Below, one piece after another: positions 18,502 to 27,105 of a DNA stretch of 60,970 nt (within the stretch, counting starts at the first letter, position 1; every line of letters begins with the position of its first letter). Both the position numbers and the translations under genes were made by a program. The notes under the pieces were generated by a model. The model saw only the letters and a program-made list of their open reading frames with translations. It searched no databases and had not been told where the DNA came from. The stretch is from an uncultured Planctomycetota bacterium (GTDB lineage Bacteria; Planctomycetota; UBA1135; GCA-002686595), in the NCBI GenBank assembly GCA_903928115.1, contig CAIYPP010000060.1:1-60970 (forward strand), read 5' to 3'.

Positions 18502-19917
18502 TCAGCGCTCGAGCACGAGCACGAGCACGATCTCGTCCGCCGTCGGGAGCGTCGGCACCGCCGGCGGAACGACGCGCACTTTGCGGTCGGGCCAAGCGAG
18601 CTCGACGAAGGCTGCGACGCTGTAGGGTGCGAGGACCGCGAAGGTCCGCTCGCGTCCGTCGAGCCACGGCCTCGAATCGCGACGCTCCATGGGCAACCCC
18701 GCAGCGCGCACCGCGCTTCCCTGCGACGCTCCGCGCAGCGTGCCTTCGACCTTCGCGAGGTACTCACGCGCAGCCTCGCCCGCAGCTTGCGCCTCGCTCG
18801 ACCCGGCCCGCCAAGGAAAGATCGAGGCGATCGCCCAGACGAGGACCGGCAGCGCGAGGACGCGTGCGCGGCCGCCGAGCGCGAGCAGATGCTCGAGCAA
18901 CGCAGCGGCGAAGAGCGCATGGATGGCGACGAAGGGCAGCTCGTACCAGCCGCGCTCGGCGCGCGAGATCGCCGTCAGCGACGCGAGGGCCAGAAACCAA
19001 AGGGAAAGCGGCAGCAGCGTGCGCAGCGCGGCCCGACGCGCAACGAGCACAAAGAGCAGCAGGAGCGCTGCGGCGACCGTGCTCGAGAGCCCTGCGCTCC
19101 CGAGGAGCCGCGCCTGCGTCGGCGCGAACGCGGCAGGAAAATACCGCGCGAATGCGCCGAGCGACTCGCTCCACGCCGCGGCGACGGCCGCCTCGCGGCT
19201 GCCGCCGATGCCGCCGAGCGCCCATGTGCGCAGGCCGAAGGTCAAACCGAAGGCGAGCCAGGCGGGCCACGCCTCGCGCGCGAGCTGCGTCCAGCGCTCG
19301 CGTAGGTTGCCCGAGGTGAACGCCGCAGCCGCGCCCGTGACGACGAGCACCGCGATCGCGCCGCTCTCCTTCGACGCCAGCGCCGCGGCCACCGCGAACG
19401 CCGCAAGCCAACGGCCGCGCGCGCTGCGGGAGAGCGCCGCACCGAGTGCGACGAGTGTGAAGAAGAGCGCGAGCGAGTCTGCGCGGCGCGCGGGCACCGC
19501 CAGGACGTCGTCGTGGACCAAGTTCCCGCCGAACACGACCGCCGCGACCAGCGCGCTGCGCTCGCTCACCCAGCGCCGCGCGACGTGCGCCACCGCGAGC
19601 ACGCACCCAACGAGCAGGGCGAGGTCGGTCAGGTGGTAGCCGAAAGGGTCGAGCCCCCACAGCGCGTGATCGAGCCCGAAGGAGAGGTGGACGAGGGGCC
19701 GCCAGTAGCTGCCGAGCGGGTAGCGTCCGTCCATCAGCTCCTCGCCGAAGGTCGCGAGCACGTCCTCCGGCGACCCGATCCGCCCTGCGGCGATCAGCGG
19801 GTAGACATCCCAGCCCCAGAGCCCCGTCCGGAGCACCCAGCCCCACACGAGAATCGTCCAAACGGCGAGCAGGGCGCCGAGCCACAGCGGGCGCCGAGAG
19901 CGGCCGGACCCCGCCAC
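18502..19917 (-). CDS. Polytopic membrane protein, GT-C/PMT-like glycosyltransferase, copy A
   Basis: 471 residues from the GTG at 19917, about ten hydrophobic helices and a soluble tail. The first loop reads WDVYPLIAAG ... YWRPLVHLSFGLDHALWG, nearly the same as in copy B (14447-15937), so the two are paralogues on either side of the phosphodiesterase and SUMF1 genes. The tails also correspond (both end in a segment like DEI.LVL). A TTG at 19941 is an alternative start. It is the first gene of the leftward block and divergent from the ferredoxin gene. Function as a polyprenyl-linked sugar transferase is inferred. Confidence 0.75.
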   Translation of the reverse strand: MAGSGRSRRPLWLGALLAVWTILVWGWVLRTGLWGWDVYPLIAAGRIGSPEDVLATFGEELMDGRYPLGSYWRPLVHLSFGLDHALWGLDPFGYHLTDLALLVGCVLAVAHVARRWVSERSALVAAVVFGGNLVHDDVLAVPARRADSLALFFTLVALGAALSRSARGRWLAAFAVAAALASKESGAIAVLVVTGAAAAFTSGNLRERWTQLAREAWPAWLAFGLTFGLRTWALGGIGGSREAAVAAAWSESLGAFARYFPAAFAPTQARLLGSAGLSSTVAAALLLLFVLVARRAALRTLLPLSLWFLALASLTAISRAERGWYELPFVAIHALFAAALLEHLLALGGRARVLALPVLVWAIASIFPWRAGSSEAQAAGEAAREYLAKVEGTLRGASQGSAVRAAGLPMERRDSRPWLDGRERTFAVLAPYSVAAFVELAWPDRKVRVVPPAVPTLPTADEIVLVLVLER

Positions 19918-19918
19918 C

Positions 19919-19957
19919 CTAGTCCCCTCTCTCCGCCGCAAAACCCCGTTGGAACAT
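19919..19957 (-). other. Possible 12-codon leader peptide before membrane protein copy A
   Basis: An ATG eight bases after a TATACT box (19966-19971) opens a frame MFQRGFAAERGD that ends in TAG just before the GTG of the membrane protein (ACTAGGGTG). The box spacing is the same as at leaderless genes of this window. The mini-ORF could couple translation, or the real start may be a TTG inside it. Confidence 0.3.
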
Positions 19958-20102
19958 CGGGGCGGAGTATAGGAACGGGGCCTTGCACGGGGTTAGCATG
20001 GTCGCCCCGTTGAGCCGGACCGTCGTCTGGCCCAAATCTCCCCTACACGTTAGAGTCGCTCCCCGCCGATCTACGAGGCCACGCCCCCGCGGCACCGCCC
20101 CC

Positions 20103-21245
20103 ATGACCGAGACTCCGACCATCAAGGACACCGTCGCCAAGGCCGAGCGCTTCGCGGTCGACCCGCAGCTGTGCATCGCCTGCGACGCGTGCTGCCAGGA
20201 CTTCCCCGAGATCTTCTTCATGGGGCAGGACGCCAAGGCGCACACCTTCGACGTCCACGACTCCACCCTCTACAACGCGCGCACCGTCGTCGACGTCTGC
20301 CCGACGGCGGCGATCAGCTACACCGGCGAGCTGCCGCCCGCGGAGGACCTCTCCAAGCTCGAAGAGGTCCCCGGCTGGGAGCTCGAGTGGGCCAACTGGC
20401 GCGGCGTCGAGATGGACCCGGTCGAGCGCGACCGCCGCTACGGCCGCGACTACACCGTCGAAGAGGAAGAGGACTTCGTCCGCATCACGGTGCAGTTCGC
20501 CACCAAGGTGCCGGCGGTGCGCGACCGCTTCCGCTACGGGCTCACGAGCGTGATGCCGATCTACGGCAACCACGTCGTGCAAGACGGCAACGTGTTCCAG
20601 ATCTACGGCTGGGTGAAGGATCCCAAGATCCGCGCGCTCTGCCACACGACGAACAGCTTCCCGGGCCAGTTCCTGACCACGATCGAGGTCAAGCGCACGA
20701 CCTTCGGGCACCGCTTCCGCTTCGACGCGCACCAGAAGCTCGAGATCCTCGTCTTCAAGAAGCCGGGCCTCGCCGAGAACTGGCAGTGGCGCTCGCACTT
20801 CATCACCGAGAAGTGCACCGCCTGCACCATCTGCGAGCGCGTCTGCCCGACGAACGCGATCTCCGGCGGCGAGCGCTTCTTCATCGACCCGGACCTGTGC
20901 ATCAACTGCTCGGTCTGCGGCATCTACTGCCCGTTCGACGCGATCACCAACGACCGCGACTCGCTCGTCACGCACATCAAGCCCAAGCAAGTGCCCAAGG
21001 CCCTCGTCCATGAGGAACTGTGCACCGGCTGCGAGTTCTGCGTGGACGTGTGCCCCTTCGAGGCGCTCGAAATGAAGCTCGACACCGACGGCTTCAACCG
21101 CATCGCGGTCGTGATCGAGAAGAACTGCACCTCGTGCAAGCTGTGCGAGCAGGTCTGCATCAAGGACGCCATCGAGATCCCGCGCGTGCAGAACTTCCGC
21201 GACATCGGCATGAGCTTCATGAGCTACTTGAGCGACGGCCACTAG
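20103..21245 (+). CDS. Multi-cluster ferredoxin-type iron-sulfur protein
   Basis: 380 residues with five possible 4Fe-4S motifs. One is N-terminal (CIACDACC with a distant VDVCP, like single-cluster ferredoxins). Four are in the C-terminal half: CTACTICERVCP, CINCSVCGIYCP, CTGCEFCVDVCP and CTSCKLCEQVC. Between them lies a domain of about 150 residues with no recognised motif but rich in charged and aromatic residues (VRITVQFATKVPAVRDRFRY). No membrane segment, flavin or molybdenum site is seen. It should carry electrons in a soluble complex whose partners are not here. The ATG at 20103 gives the usual ferredoxin start; a longer frame upstream lacks family character. A TAGAGT box lies about 40 bases upstream. 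Confidence 0.85.
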   Translation: MTETPTIKDTVAKAERFAVDPQLCIACDACCQDFPEIFFMGQDAKAHTFDVHDSTLYNARTVVDVCPTAAISYTGELPPAEDLSKLEEVPGWELEWANWRGVEMDPVERDRRYGRDYTVEEEEDFVRITVQFATKVPAVRDRFRYGLTSVMPIYGNHVVQDGNVFQIYGWVKDPKIRALCHTTNSFPGQFLTTIEVKRTTFGHRFRFDAHQKLEILVFKKPGLAENWQWRSHFITEKCTACTICERVCPTNAISGGERFFIDPDLCINCSVCGIYCPFDAITNDRDSLVTHIKPKQVPKALVHEELCTGCEFCVDVCPFEALEMKLDTDGFNRIAVVIEKNCTSCKLCEQVCIKDAIEIPRVQNFRDIGMSFMSYLSDGH

Positions 21246-21297
21246 CGCCGCTCCCCGAGTCGCCGCGAAGTCCTTCGCGTCGATCGAGCTCCCCCAC

Positions 21298-21324
21298 GCG
21301 GCCGCTGCCCGACGCAGCGGCCGC
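21298..21324. terminator. Hairpin between convergent ferredoxin and dinB genes
   Basis: A perfect 10-bp stem (GCGGCCGCTG / CAGCGGCCGC) with a 7-base loop, without a long T-run. Likely bidirectional terminator. Confidence 0.6.
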
Positions 21325-21355
21325 ACGCATTTCAGCGGGCGAGCCTGAGCGCGCG

Positions 21356-22699
21356 TCACTCGGCCGGCGGCTCGTCGAGCGCGTCTTGCTCGGCCCCTGT
21401 GGGCGCATCCTCCGAGGACTCGGCACGGACGGCGCGCTGAGCGTCGCCCAGCGAACCGGTGGTGCCGTCGCGGCCCGCTGCGGCGTCGCGGCCGAGGAGG
21501 CTGGCGGGGAGCACGACGCCGCGGCCGTACTTGCGACGCAGCCGGTCGAGGCCGGGCGAGACACGCTCGAGCCGATCGGGGAACAGCGCGGCCTGCTGCG
21601 GCGTGGCGCCAGCTTCGGTGTCTGCGGCGACCGCTCCGAAGAGCATCCCCTGCTGCGGCGTGCGGACGTCGTCGAGGTTGGAGATCTGCAGGCCCAAGAG
21701 GCGCAGCGGGCCTTGCGGGATGCGGTCGAGGAGCTCGCGCGCAGCAGCGTAGAAGCGCGCTCCCACGTTGGTCGAGAACGACAGCGTGTGCGTGCGCGTG
21801 ATCGTCTTGAAGCTCGGGTAGCGCGCCTTGATCGTCACCGTGCGACCGCGCAGCCCCGCGTCGCGCAGGCGGAACGCGAGCTCCTCGCAGAACTCGAGCA
21901 AGCGCAGACGCAGCTCCTCGCGGCTGTGGATGTCCTTGGGGAACGTGCGCTCGAGGCTGTAGCTCTTCTCCTCGCGCCGCGGCGTCACGCGACGCGTGTC
22001 GATGCCGTGAGCGAGGTCATGGATCCACGCGCCGGAGACGCCGAAGCGCTTCTGCACTTCTTCCCGCGGCAGCTTCGCGAGCTCCGCGACCGTGCGCACG
22101 CCCATCGCCTCGAGGCGCTTGGCGGTGCGCGGTCCGACGCCGAAGATCGCGGAGACCGAGAGCGGCGCGAGAATTGTCTGCACGTCCTCGGGCGCGATCA
22201 CGCGGAAGCCGTCGGGCTTGTCCATGTCGCTCGCGAGCTTGGCGATGAACTTCGAGCCCGCGATGCCGACTGAGGCAACGAGCCCGGTCTCGCGTGCGAT
22301 GTCGCGCTTGATCGCGCGCCCGATCTCGATCGGATCGCCGCTCGAGAGCTCGCAGCCGCTGACGTCGAGGAACGCCTCGTCGAGCGAGAGCGGCTCGACG
22401 AGCGGCGTGTACGAGCGGAAGATCTGCATGATCCGCCGGCTCTCCGCCGTGTATTTCTCGAAGTGCGGCGGAACGACGACGAGCTCGGGGCACAGCCGCT
22501 GCGCCTCGGCCGTCGGCATGGCCGAGCGCACGCCGAAGCGCCGTGCGGGATAGCTCGCCGCGGCGACGACGCCACGCCCGGCCGCGGGGCCACCGACGAC
22601 CACGGGGCGACCGGCGAGCGACGGGTCGTCACGCACCTCGATCGACGCATAGAACGCGTCCATGTCGACGTGCAGGATCGGTGTCGAGGACGGTGCCAT
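21356..22699 (-). CDS. dinB: DNA polymerase IV (Y-family translesion polymerase)
   Basis: 447 residues. Catalytic motifs HVDMDAFYASIEV and SLDEAFLDV, with the intervening SYPARRFGVRSAMP, are those of DinB; helix-hairpin-helix IFGVGPRTAKRLEAMGV and the little-finger domain follow. The tail holds QQGMLFG, a plausible beta-clamp-binding motif, and a second QQAALF. It copies past damaged bases with low fidelity. It follows the TPR lipoprotein gene by 58 bases on the same strand. No LexA-box-like palindrome was recognised upstream. Confidence 0.95.
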   Translation of the reverse strand: MAPSSTPILHVDMDAFYASIEVRDDPSLAGRPVVVGGPAAGRGVVAAASYPARRFGVRSAMPTAEAQRLCPELVVVPPHFEKYTAESRRIMQIFRSYTPLVEPLSLDEAFLDVSGCELSSGDPIEIGRAIKRDIARETGLVASVGIAGSKFIAKLASDMDKPDGFRVIAPEDVQTILAPLSVSAIFGVGPRTAKRLEAMGVRTVAELAKLPREEVQKRFGVSGAWIHDLAHGIDTRRVTPRREEKSYSLERTFPKDIHSREELRLRLLEFCEELAFRLRDAGLRGRTVTIKARYPSFKTITRTHTLSFSTNVGARFYAAARELLDRIPQGPLRLLGLQISNLDDVRTPQQGMLFGAVAADTEAGATPQQAALFPDRLERVSPGLDRLRRKYGRGVVLPASLLGRDAAAGRDGTTGSLGDAQRAVRAESSEDAPTGAEQDALDEPPAE

Positions 22700-22757
22700 G
22701 GCGGATCCGCTCGCTTCGCGCGGCGCTGTCGAGCCTCCTAGCGCACTTCGGCGAGGC

Positions 22758-23453
22758 CTACTTCGCAGCGCGCGCAGGGCGCGCGGCGATGGCCTGCTGC
22801 AGAGATGCGTCCTGCGGGAACTGCGCCTGCAGTTGCGCGAAGAGCGGATCGGCGTCCGCGCTGCGGCCTACGAGGTCGAGCATGCGCGCCTTCTCCAGCA
22901 AGAGTCCCGGCTGGCCCGGGAAGCGCTGCACGAGCCCGTCGACGAGCGCGATGGCCTCGTTCGACTTGCCGGCTTTGCCATAGATCGTGGCCTTGAGGAG
23001 CAACGCCTTCGGCATCCCGTTCGACAGGGCGAGCGCGCGATCGACGGCTTCGATCGCCTCCTCGCTGCGGCCGAGCTCGTTCAAGATCGTCGAGCGGTTG
23101 ATGTGGATCTCGGGATCGTTGGGATTGCGCTTCGCGCAGTCGTCGGTGGCGGTCAGGGCTTCCGGCCAGCGCCCGAGCTGGCCGAGGCACGCGGCGCGAT
23201 TGATCAGCGCGTCGAGGTTGTCCGGCTCGACCTTGAGGAGCTCGTCGTAGAGGCGCAGCGCGTCGGCGTAGCGCGCCGCGTTGTAGGCTTCGAAGGCCGC
23301 GATCTTCTTGCTCGCTGCCGTGAAGTCTCCGCTGACCTTGGTCGCCGACGCGGGCGCCGGCTGCGGGGCCGGAGCGGACTCTCCACCGCCACAGGCGAGC
23401 AGAGCGAGGGACGCGGCGAAGACGGAGAGCGCGGGGCGGAGAAGGTGATGCAT
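22758..23453 (-). CDS. TPR-repeat lipoprotein
   Basis: 231 residues. Signal peptide and lipobox (LALLACGGG), a Pro/Ala-rich linker, then about five tetratricopeptide repeats (for example AYNAARYADALRLYDELLKV, ALINRAACLGQLGRWPEAL, IHINRSTILNELGRSEEAI). The repeats should bind a partner protein in the periplasm; no specific role can be named. The ATG at 23453 is taken because it starts the signal peptide; longer in-frame sequence upstream belongs to the shadow of oleA. Confidence 0.82.
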   Translation of the reverse strand: MHHLLRPALSVFAASLALLACGGGESAPAPQPAPASATKVSGDFTAASKKIAAFEAYNAARYADALRLYDELLKVEPDNLDALINRAACLGQLGRWPEALTATDDCAKRNPNDPEIHINRSTILNELGRSEEAIEAVDRALALSNGMPKALLLKATIYGKAGKSNEAIALVDGLVQRFPGQPGLLLEKARMLDLVGRSADADPLFAQLQAQFPQDASLQQAIAARPARAAK

Positions 23454-23531
23454 GGCGACGTAGGCGAGAGCGTGGGAGCAGCCGTTCCGAGACGATACCG
23501 GATCGGCCGTGGACAAGCAGCGACTGGGGCC

Positions 23532-23537
23532 TAACCT
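23532..23537 (+). promoter_or_regulatory. -10-like box of oleA (leaderless start)
   Basis: TAACCT, nine bases, then ATG of oleA. Confidence 0.5.
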
Positions 23538-23546
23538 GTCGGCCCC

Positions 23547-24578
23547 ATGCGCTTTTCCAAGGTCCGTATCGCCGCCGCGACCCGCGTCCTGCCCGACGAG
23601 GTCGTGACGAGCGAGGCCATCGAGGAGGCGCTCGGCCCCGTCTACGAACGGCTGAAGCTGCGCACGGGGCGGCTCGAGCTGATGACCGGCATCGCGACGC
23701 GGCGCTTCTTTCCGCGCGGCTGGCGGCCGAGCGACGGCTCGACGGCCGCAGGCGAGCTCGCGCTCGTGCAGTCGGGGCTCGACCGCGCCCGCATCGGACT
23801 CGCGATCCACGCCTCGGTGTGCCGCGACTTCCTCGAGCCGGCGACGGCGTCGGTCGTGCACCACCGGCTCGCGCTGCCGCCGAGCGCGCTCGCCTTCGAC
23901 CTCTCGAACGCGTGCTTGGGCTTCGCGAACGGCGTGAGCGTCGTCGCCAACCAGATCGAGAGCGGCGCGATCGAATGCGGAATCGTCGTCGCTGGAGAGT
24001 GCGGCCGCGCGCTCGTCGAGCGCACGATCGCGGCGCTCAACGCCCGCACAGACCTCACGCGCGATTCGATCAAGTCGAGCTTCGCGTCGCTCACGATCGG
24101 CAGCGGCGCTGCCGCGATGGTGCTCGCACGCGAAGACATCGCACCGCGGGCTCCGCGGCTCGTCGCAGCGACGGCGCGCGCAGCGACGGCGCACCATGTG
24201 CTCTGCCAAGGCGACCACTCGGGCGACGGGATGCTGATGGAGACCGACAGCGAGGCGCTGATGCACGCGGGCAACGCGCTCGCAGTGGAGACCTTCGCTG
24301 CCTTCCTCGCCGAGACCGGCTGGTCGCGCGAGTCGGTCGAGCGCGTGATCACCCATCAAGTCGGCGTCGCACACCGCCGCCTGCTGCTCGGCAGCATGGG
24401 CATCGACCTCTCACTCGACTTCCCCACGGTCGAGCGCTACGGCAACATCGGCTCGGTTTCACTCCCGCTCTCGTGGGTCGAGGCCCGCGAGCAGGGCTTC
24501 GTGCGCGCGGGGCAACGAACGGTGCTGATGGGGATCGGCAGCGGGCTGCAGTGCCAGATGCTCGCGCTCGAGCCCTGA
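23547..24578 (+). CDS. oleA: OleA-type thiolase, head-to-head acyl-CoA condensing enzyme
   Basis: 343 residues of the FabH/OleA thiolase family. OleA joins two fatty acyl-CoAs into a beta-keto acid, the first step of long-chain olefin formation. Visible residues: Cys123 in SNACLGFANG, His270 in VITHQVGVAH, Asn300 in YGNIGS. Glu97 in VCRDFLEPATAS lies 26 residues before the Cys, as does the OleA-specific Glu117/Cys143 pair of Xanthomonas OleA; the His-Asn spacing of 30 also matches. This favours OleA over FabH. oleB, oleC and oleD lie 7-11 kb downstream on the same strand, after a regulator and a fatty-acid module. Leaderless start. Confidence 0.88.
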   Translation: MRFSKVRIAAATRVLPDEVVTSEAIEEALGPVYERLKLRTGRLELMTGIATRRFFPRGWRPSDGSTAAGELALVQSGLDRARIGLAIHASVCRDFLEPATASVVHHRLALPPSALAFDLSNACLGFANGVSVVANQIESGAIECGIVVAGECGRALVERTIAALNARTDLTRDSIKSSFASLTIGSGAAAMVLAREDIAPRAPRLVAATARAATAHHVLCQGDHSGDGMLMETDSEALMHAGNALAVETFAAFLAETGWSRESVERVITHQVGVAHRRLLLGSMGIDLSLDFPTVERYGNIGSVSLPLSWVEAREQGFVRAGQRTVLMGIGSGLQCQMLALEP

Positions 24579-24613
24579 GGCGCCGCCGACCGCCTGCGAT
24601 CCACGCTCGACCC

Positions 24614-24637
24614 GCCCGCTCCGGCCCGAGAGCGGGC
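24614..24637 (+). terminator. Hairpin after oleA
   Basis: An 8-bp stem GCCCGCTC / GAGCGGGC with an 8-base loop, no T-run. It may end the oleA transcript and so separate oleA from the downstream operon. Confidence 0.4.
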
Positions 24638-24686
24638 GAAAGTGGCCAAAAGTAGGCCGATTCGTGGCTCCCACGGTCGTTTCCGC

Positions 24687-24716
24687 TTGGCTCGGCGGCC
24701 CCGCGGCGGGTACAAA
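24687..24716 (+). promoter_or_regulatory. Promoter of the regulator and hydrocarbon operon
   Basis: TTGGCT, an 18-base spacer and TACAAA form a reasonable sigma-70-type promoter. The predicted start lies next to the inverted repeat at 24725. Confidence 0.5.
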
Positions 24717-24724
24717 ACGCGCTC

Positions 24725-24754
24725 CACGGATTTCAGAAAAATCTGAAATCCGTG
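24725..24754. promoter_or_regulatory. Perfect 13-bp inverted repeat, probable operator of the adjacent regulator
   Basis: CACGGATTTCAGA, a spacer of four A, and its exact reverse complement. It is far more AT-rich than its surroundings, lies between promoter and start codon, and is followed 19 bases later by the MarR/GbsR-like gene. This is the place for an autorepressor site. In RNA it could also fold as a hairpin. Confidence 0.65.
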
Positions 24755-24773
24755 CCCCTCGCCCCACACCCCC

Positions 24774-25538
24774 ATGAACGACGAACTCCCGACCTCCCGG
24801 CAGCTCCCGCAACTGCCCGGACTCGAGCCCGAGCTGGCCGCTCAGCTCCCGCAGTTCGAGCTGTTCTTCAAGACCATCGGGTTCAAGCGCGTGCACGGCC
24901 GCATCTGGGGCCTCTTGGTCTTGGGCGGGCGCGCGCTGACGGCGAAGGAGATCAGCGAGAGCCTGCACCTCTCGCAGGGCGCGACCTCGACCGCGCTCAA
25001 CGAGCTCACCGAGTGGGGCGCGATCACGAGCGAGTTCGACCACGAGCGCCGCTGCCACCTGCACGCGCCCGTATCCAACACGCTCGCCATCGCCGCGACC
25101 GTGATCCGCCGCCGCGAGCAGGTCGTGTTCCAGCAATTCAAGGTCGCGAGCCAGCGCATGCTGGCCTTCGTGCGCGAGCAGCACGGCGACAAGGACCCGC
25201 GCGTGATGACGCTGCGCTCGATCATCTCCACCTGCGAGATCGCGGAGGCGGTGATGGGGCTCGTGGTCGGCGCCGTGGCCAACGCGCTCGACGACAGCCA
25301 GAGCCTGCTGCACAAGGCCGTCAGCGCGGCGCTCAAGGTCGGCGTCGTGATGCCGAGCCGCGTTCTGCTCGGCAAGAATGGGCTGAACCAGCTCGTCGCC
25401 AGCGCCCTCGAAGAACAGAACGCCAAGGCTGCGCTGCCGAGCAAGACGGCAGCGCAACCCAAGCTCGTCGGCGCGAAGAGCTCCGGCGCCCGCAAGAGCA
25501 GCTCGCGGCGCAGCACGAAGGAGGCCCGTCGTGCGTGA
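24774..25538 (+). CDS. MarR/GbsR-like winged-helix transcriptional regulator
   Basis: 254 residues. The winged helix lies at about residues 30-110: KRVHGRIWGLLVLGGRALTA, KEISESLHLSQGATSTALNEL, TEWGAI..EFDHERRCHL. This resembles the GbsR branch of the MarR superfamily. A helical segment likely for dimerisation follows, then a Lys/Arg/Ser-rich tail (SSGARKSSSRRSTKEARR). It overlaps the KAS II gene by eight bases, so it is the first gene of the operon. It probably represses its own operon through the repeat at 24725 and may sense acyl-CoA or a lipid product (inference). Confidence 0.8.
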   Translation: MNDELPTSRQLPQLPGLEPELAAQLPQFELFFKTIGFKRVHGRIWGLLVLGGRALTAKEISESLHLSQGATSTALNELTEWGAITSEFDHERRCHLHAPVSNTLAIAATVIRRREQVVFQQFKVASQRMLAFVREQHGDKDPRVMTLRSIISTCEIAEAVMGLVVGAVANALDDSQSLLHKAVSAALKVGVVMPSRVLLGKNGLNQLVASALEEQNAKAALPSKTAAQPKLVGAKSSGARKSSSRRSTKEARRA

Positions 25539-26769
25539 GCTTCCGCGCGTCGTGATCACCGGGGTCGGGCTCGCGAGCCCCAACGGCGACAGCCTGCCCG
25601 AATACCGCAAGAACCTGCTCGAAGGTCGCAGCGGTGTCGTCCCCTACTCGATCCGCCACGTCGGCGACACCTTCGCCGGTGTGTGCAAGTTCGACCCGCT
25701 GCGCTACCAGACGCGCAAGGAAGCGCGCCGCGGCACGCGCGCGGGAGGCATCTCGATCTGGTGCGCCAACGAAGCGCTCAAGGACTCTGGGATCGACCTC
25801 GCATCGCGCGATCGCTCGCGCGTCGGCGTCTACATCGGGATCACCGAGCACGGCAACGTGGAGACCGAGACGCAGATCCACGAAGTCGCGCAGTACAACT
25901 TCGACCTCTCGTTTTGGTCGCATCACCACAACCCGCGCACGGTCGCGAACAACCCTGCCGGCGAGGTGACCCTGAGCCTCGGCATCCCGGGTCCGGCCTA
26001 CTGCCTCGGCGGCGCGTGCGCAGCCGGAAACCTCGGCCTGATCCACGGCATGCAAATGCTGCAGCTGGGGATCGTCGACCTCGCGCTCGGCGGCGGAGTC
26101 TCCGAGTCGATCCACACCTTCGGCATCTTCGCGAGCTTCCGTGCGCAGGGCGCACTCGCACGCCACGAAGACGCGAGCAAGGCCTCGCGTCCGTTCGACC
26201 GCGATCGCAACGGCATCGTGGTGAGCGTGGGCGGCTGCCTCTACACGCTCGAGCGGCTCGACGACGCGCTCGCGCGCGGCGCGAAGATCTACGGCGAGGT
26301 GCGCGGATACTTCGTGAACTCGGACGCGAGCGACTTCGTGCTGCCGAACTCCAAGGGCCAGCAGGCGTGCATCCGCGGAGCGCTCGCCCATGCGGGGCTC
26401 GCGCCCGACGAGATCGACATCGTCAACACGCACGCCACGAGCACCAAGCAAGGTGACGAGGTCGAGTGCGAGGCGATCCGCTCGGTCTTCGCCGGAGCGC
26501 ACACGCGCGTCAACAACACCAAGAGCTACATCGGCCACACGATGGGCGCCGCGGGCGCTCTCGAGCTGGCCGGGAACATTCCCTCGTTCGACGATGGGCT
26601 CGTGCACCCCACGATCAACGTCGACAACCTCGACCCGGCGTGCGCGCTCGACGGACTCGTGCTCAACGAGCCCGTGCGGCCCGAGCGCCGTATCGACCGC
26701 ATCCTGAACATGTCGTTCGGGATGCTCGGCATCAACTCGGCGGTCATCGTCGAGCGCTATCGCAGTTAG
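25531..26769 (+). CDS. Beta-ketoacyl-ACP synthase II-like condensing enzyme
   Basis: 412 residues with the complete FabF triad: Cys163 in LGGACAAGNLG, His301 in NTHATSTKQGDE, His336 in SYIGHTMGAAGALE, and the KAS lysine 331. Condensing enzymes of this type extend acyl-ACP with malonyl-ACP. The region before Cys (CLGGACAAG) differs from the usual TISTACA of housekeeping FabF, as in secondary-metabolism KAS enzymes. GTG start with a strong Shine-Dalgarno GGAGG six bases away. Followed by its own ACP, so it is part of a dedicated chain-elongation module. Confidence 0.9.
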   Translation: MRELPRVVITGVGLASPNGDSLPEYRKNLLEGRSGVVPYSIRHVGDTFAGVCKFDPLRYQTRKEARRGTRAGGISIWCANEALKDSGIDLASRDRSRVGVYIGITEHGNVETETQIHEVAQYNFDLSFWSHHHNPRTVANNPAGEVTLSLGIPGPAYCLGGACAAGNLGLIHGMQMLQLGIVDLALGGGVSESIHTFGIFASFRAQGALARHEDASKASRPFDRDRNGIVVSVGGCLYTLERLDDALARGAKIYGEVRGYFVNSDASDFVLPNSKGQQACIRGALAHAGLAPDEIDIVNTHATSTKQGDEVECEAIRSVFAGAHTRVNNTKSYIGHTMGAAGALELAGNIPSFDDGLVHPTINVDNLDPACALDGLVLNEPVRPERRIDRILNMSFGMLGINSAVIVERYRS

Positions 26770-26795
26770 CCCCCACCTCTCCCCACCGCCCTGCC

Positions 26796-27074
26796 ATGAC
26801 TCGCGACGAAATCGTCATCGCCATCAAGGACATCATCGCCACCATCGCGCCCGACGAAGAGGTCTCGAACCTCGCGATGGACGTGCGCCTGCGCGACCAG
26901 ATCGAGCTCGACTCGATGGACTTCCTCGACATCGTGATGGAGCTGCGCAAGCGCTACGGCGTGCAGGTCCCCGAGGAGGACTACATGCAGCTCTCGACGC
27001 TGCAAGGCTGCGTGGACTACCTCGGGCCGAAGCTCGAGTCCAAGTCGCTGGTCCTCACCGCGCTCAAGGGCTGA
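26796..27074 (+). CDS. Acyl carrier protein of the hydrocarbon operon
   Basis: 92 residues, acidic, with the phosphopantetheine site ELDSMDFLDIVMEL (Ser40) and the usual helices. The activating transferase is encoded four kilobases downstream in the same operon. It carries the growing chain for the KAS, dehydratase and reductase next to it, and perhaps the substrate for the two FAD enzymes. Confidence 0.93.
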   Translation: MTRDEIVIAIKDIIATIAPDEEVSNLAMDVRLRDQIELDSMDFLDIVMELRKRYGVQVPEEDYMQLSTLQGCVDYLGPKLESKSLVLTALKG

Positions 27075-27105
27075 GAGCCCGCGTCCTGCAGACGCCCGCG
27101 ACGCC

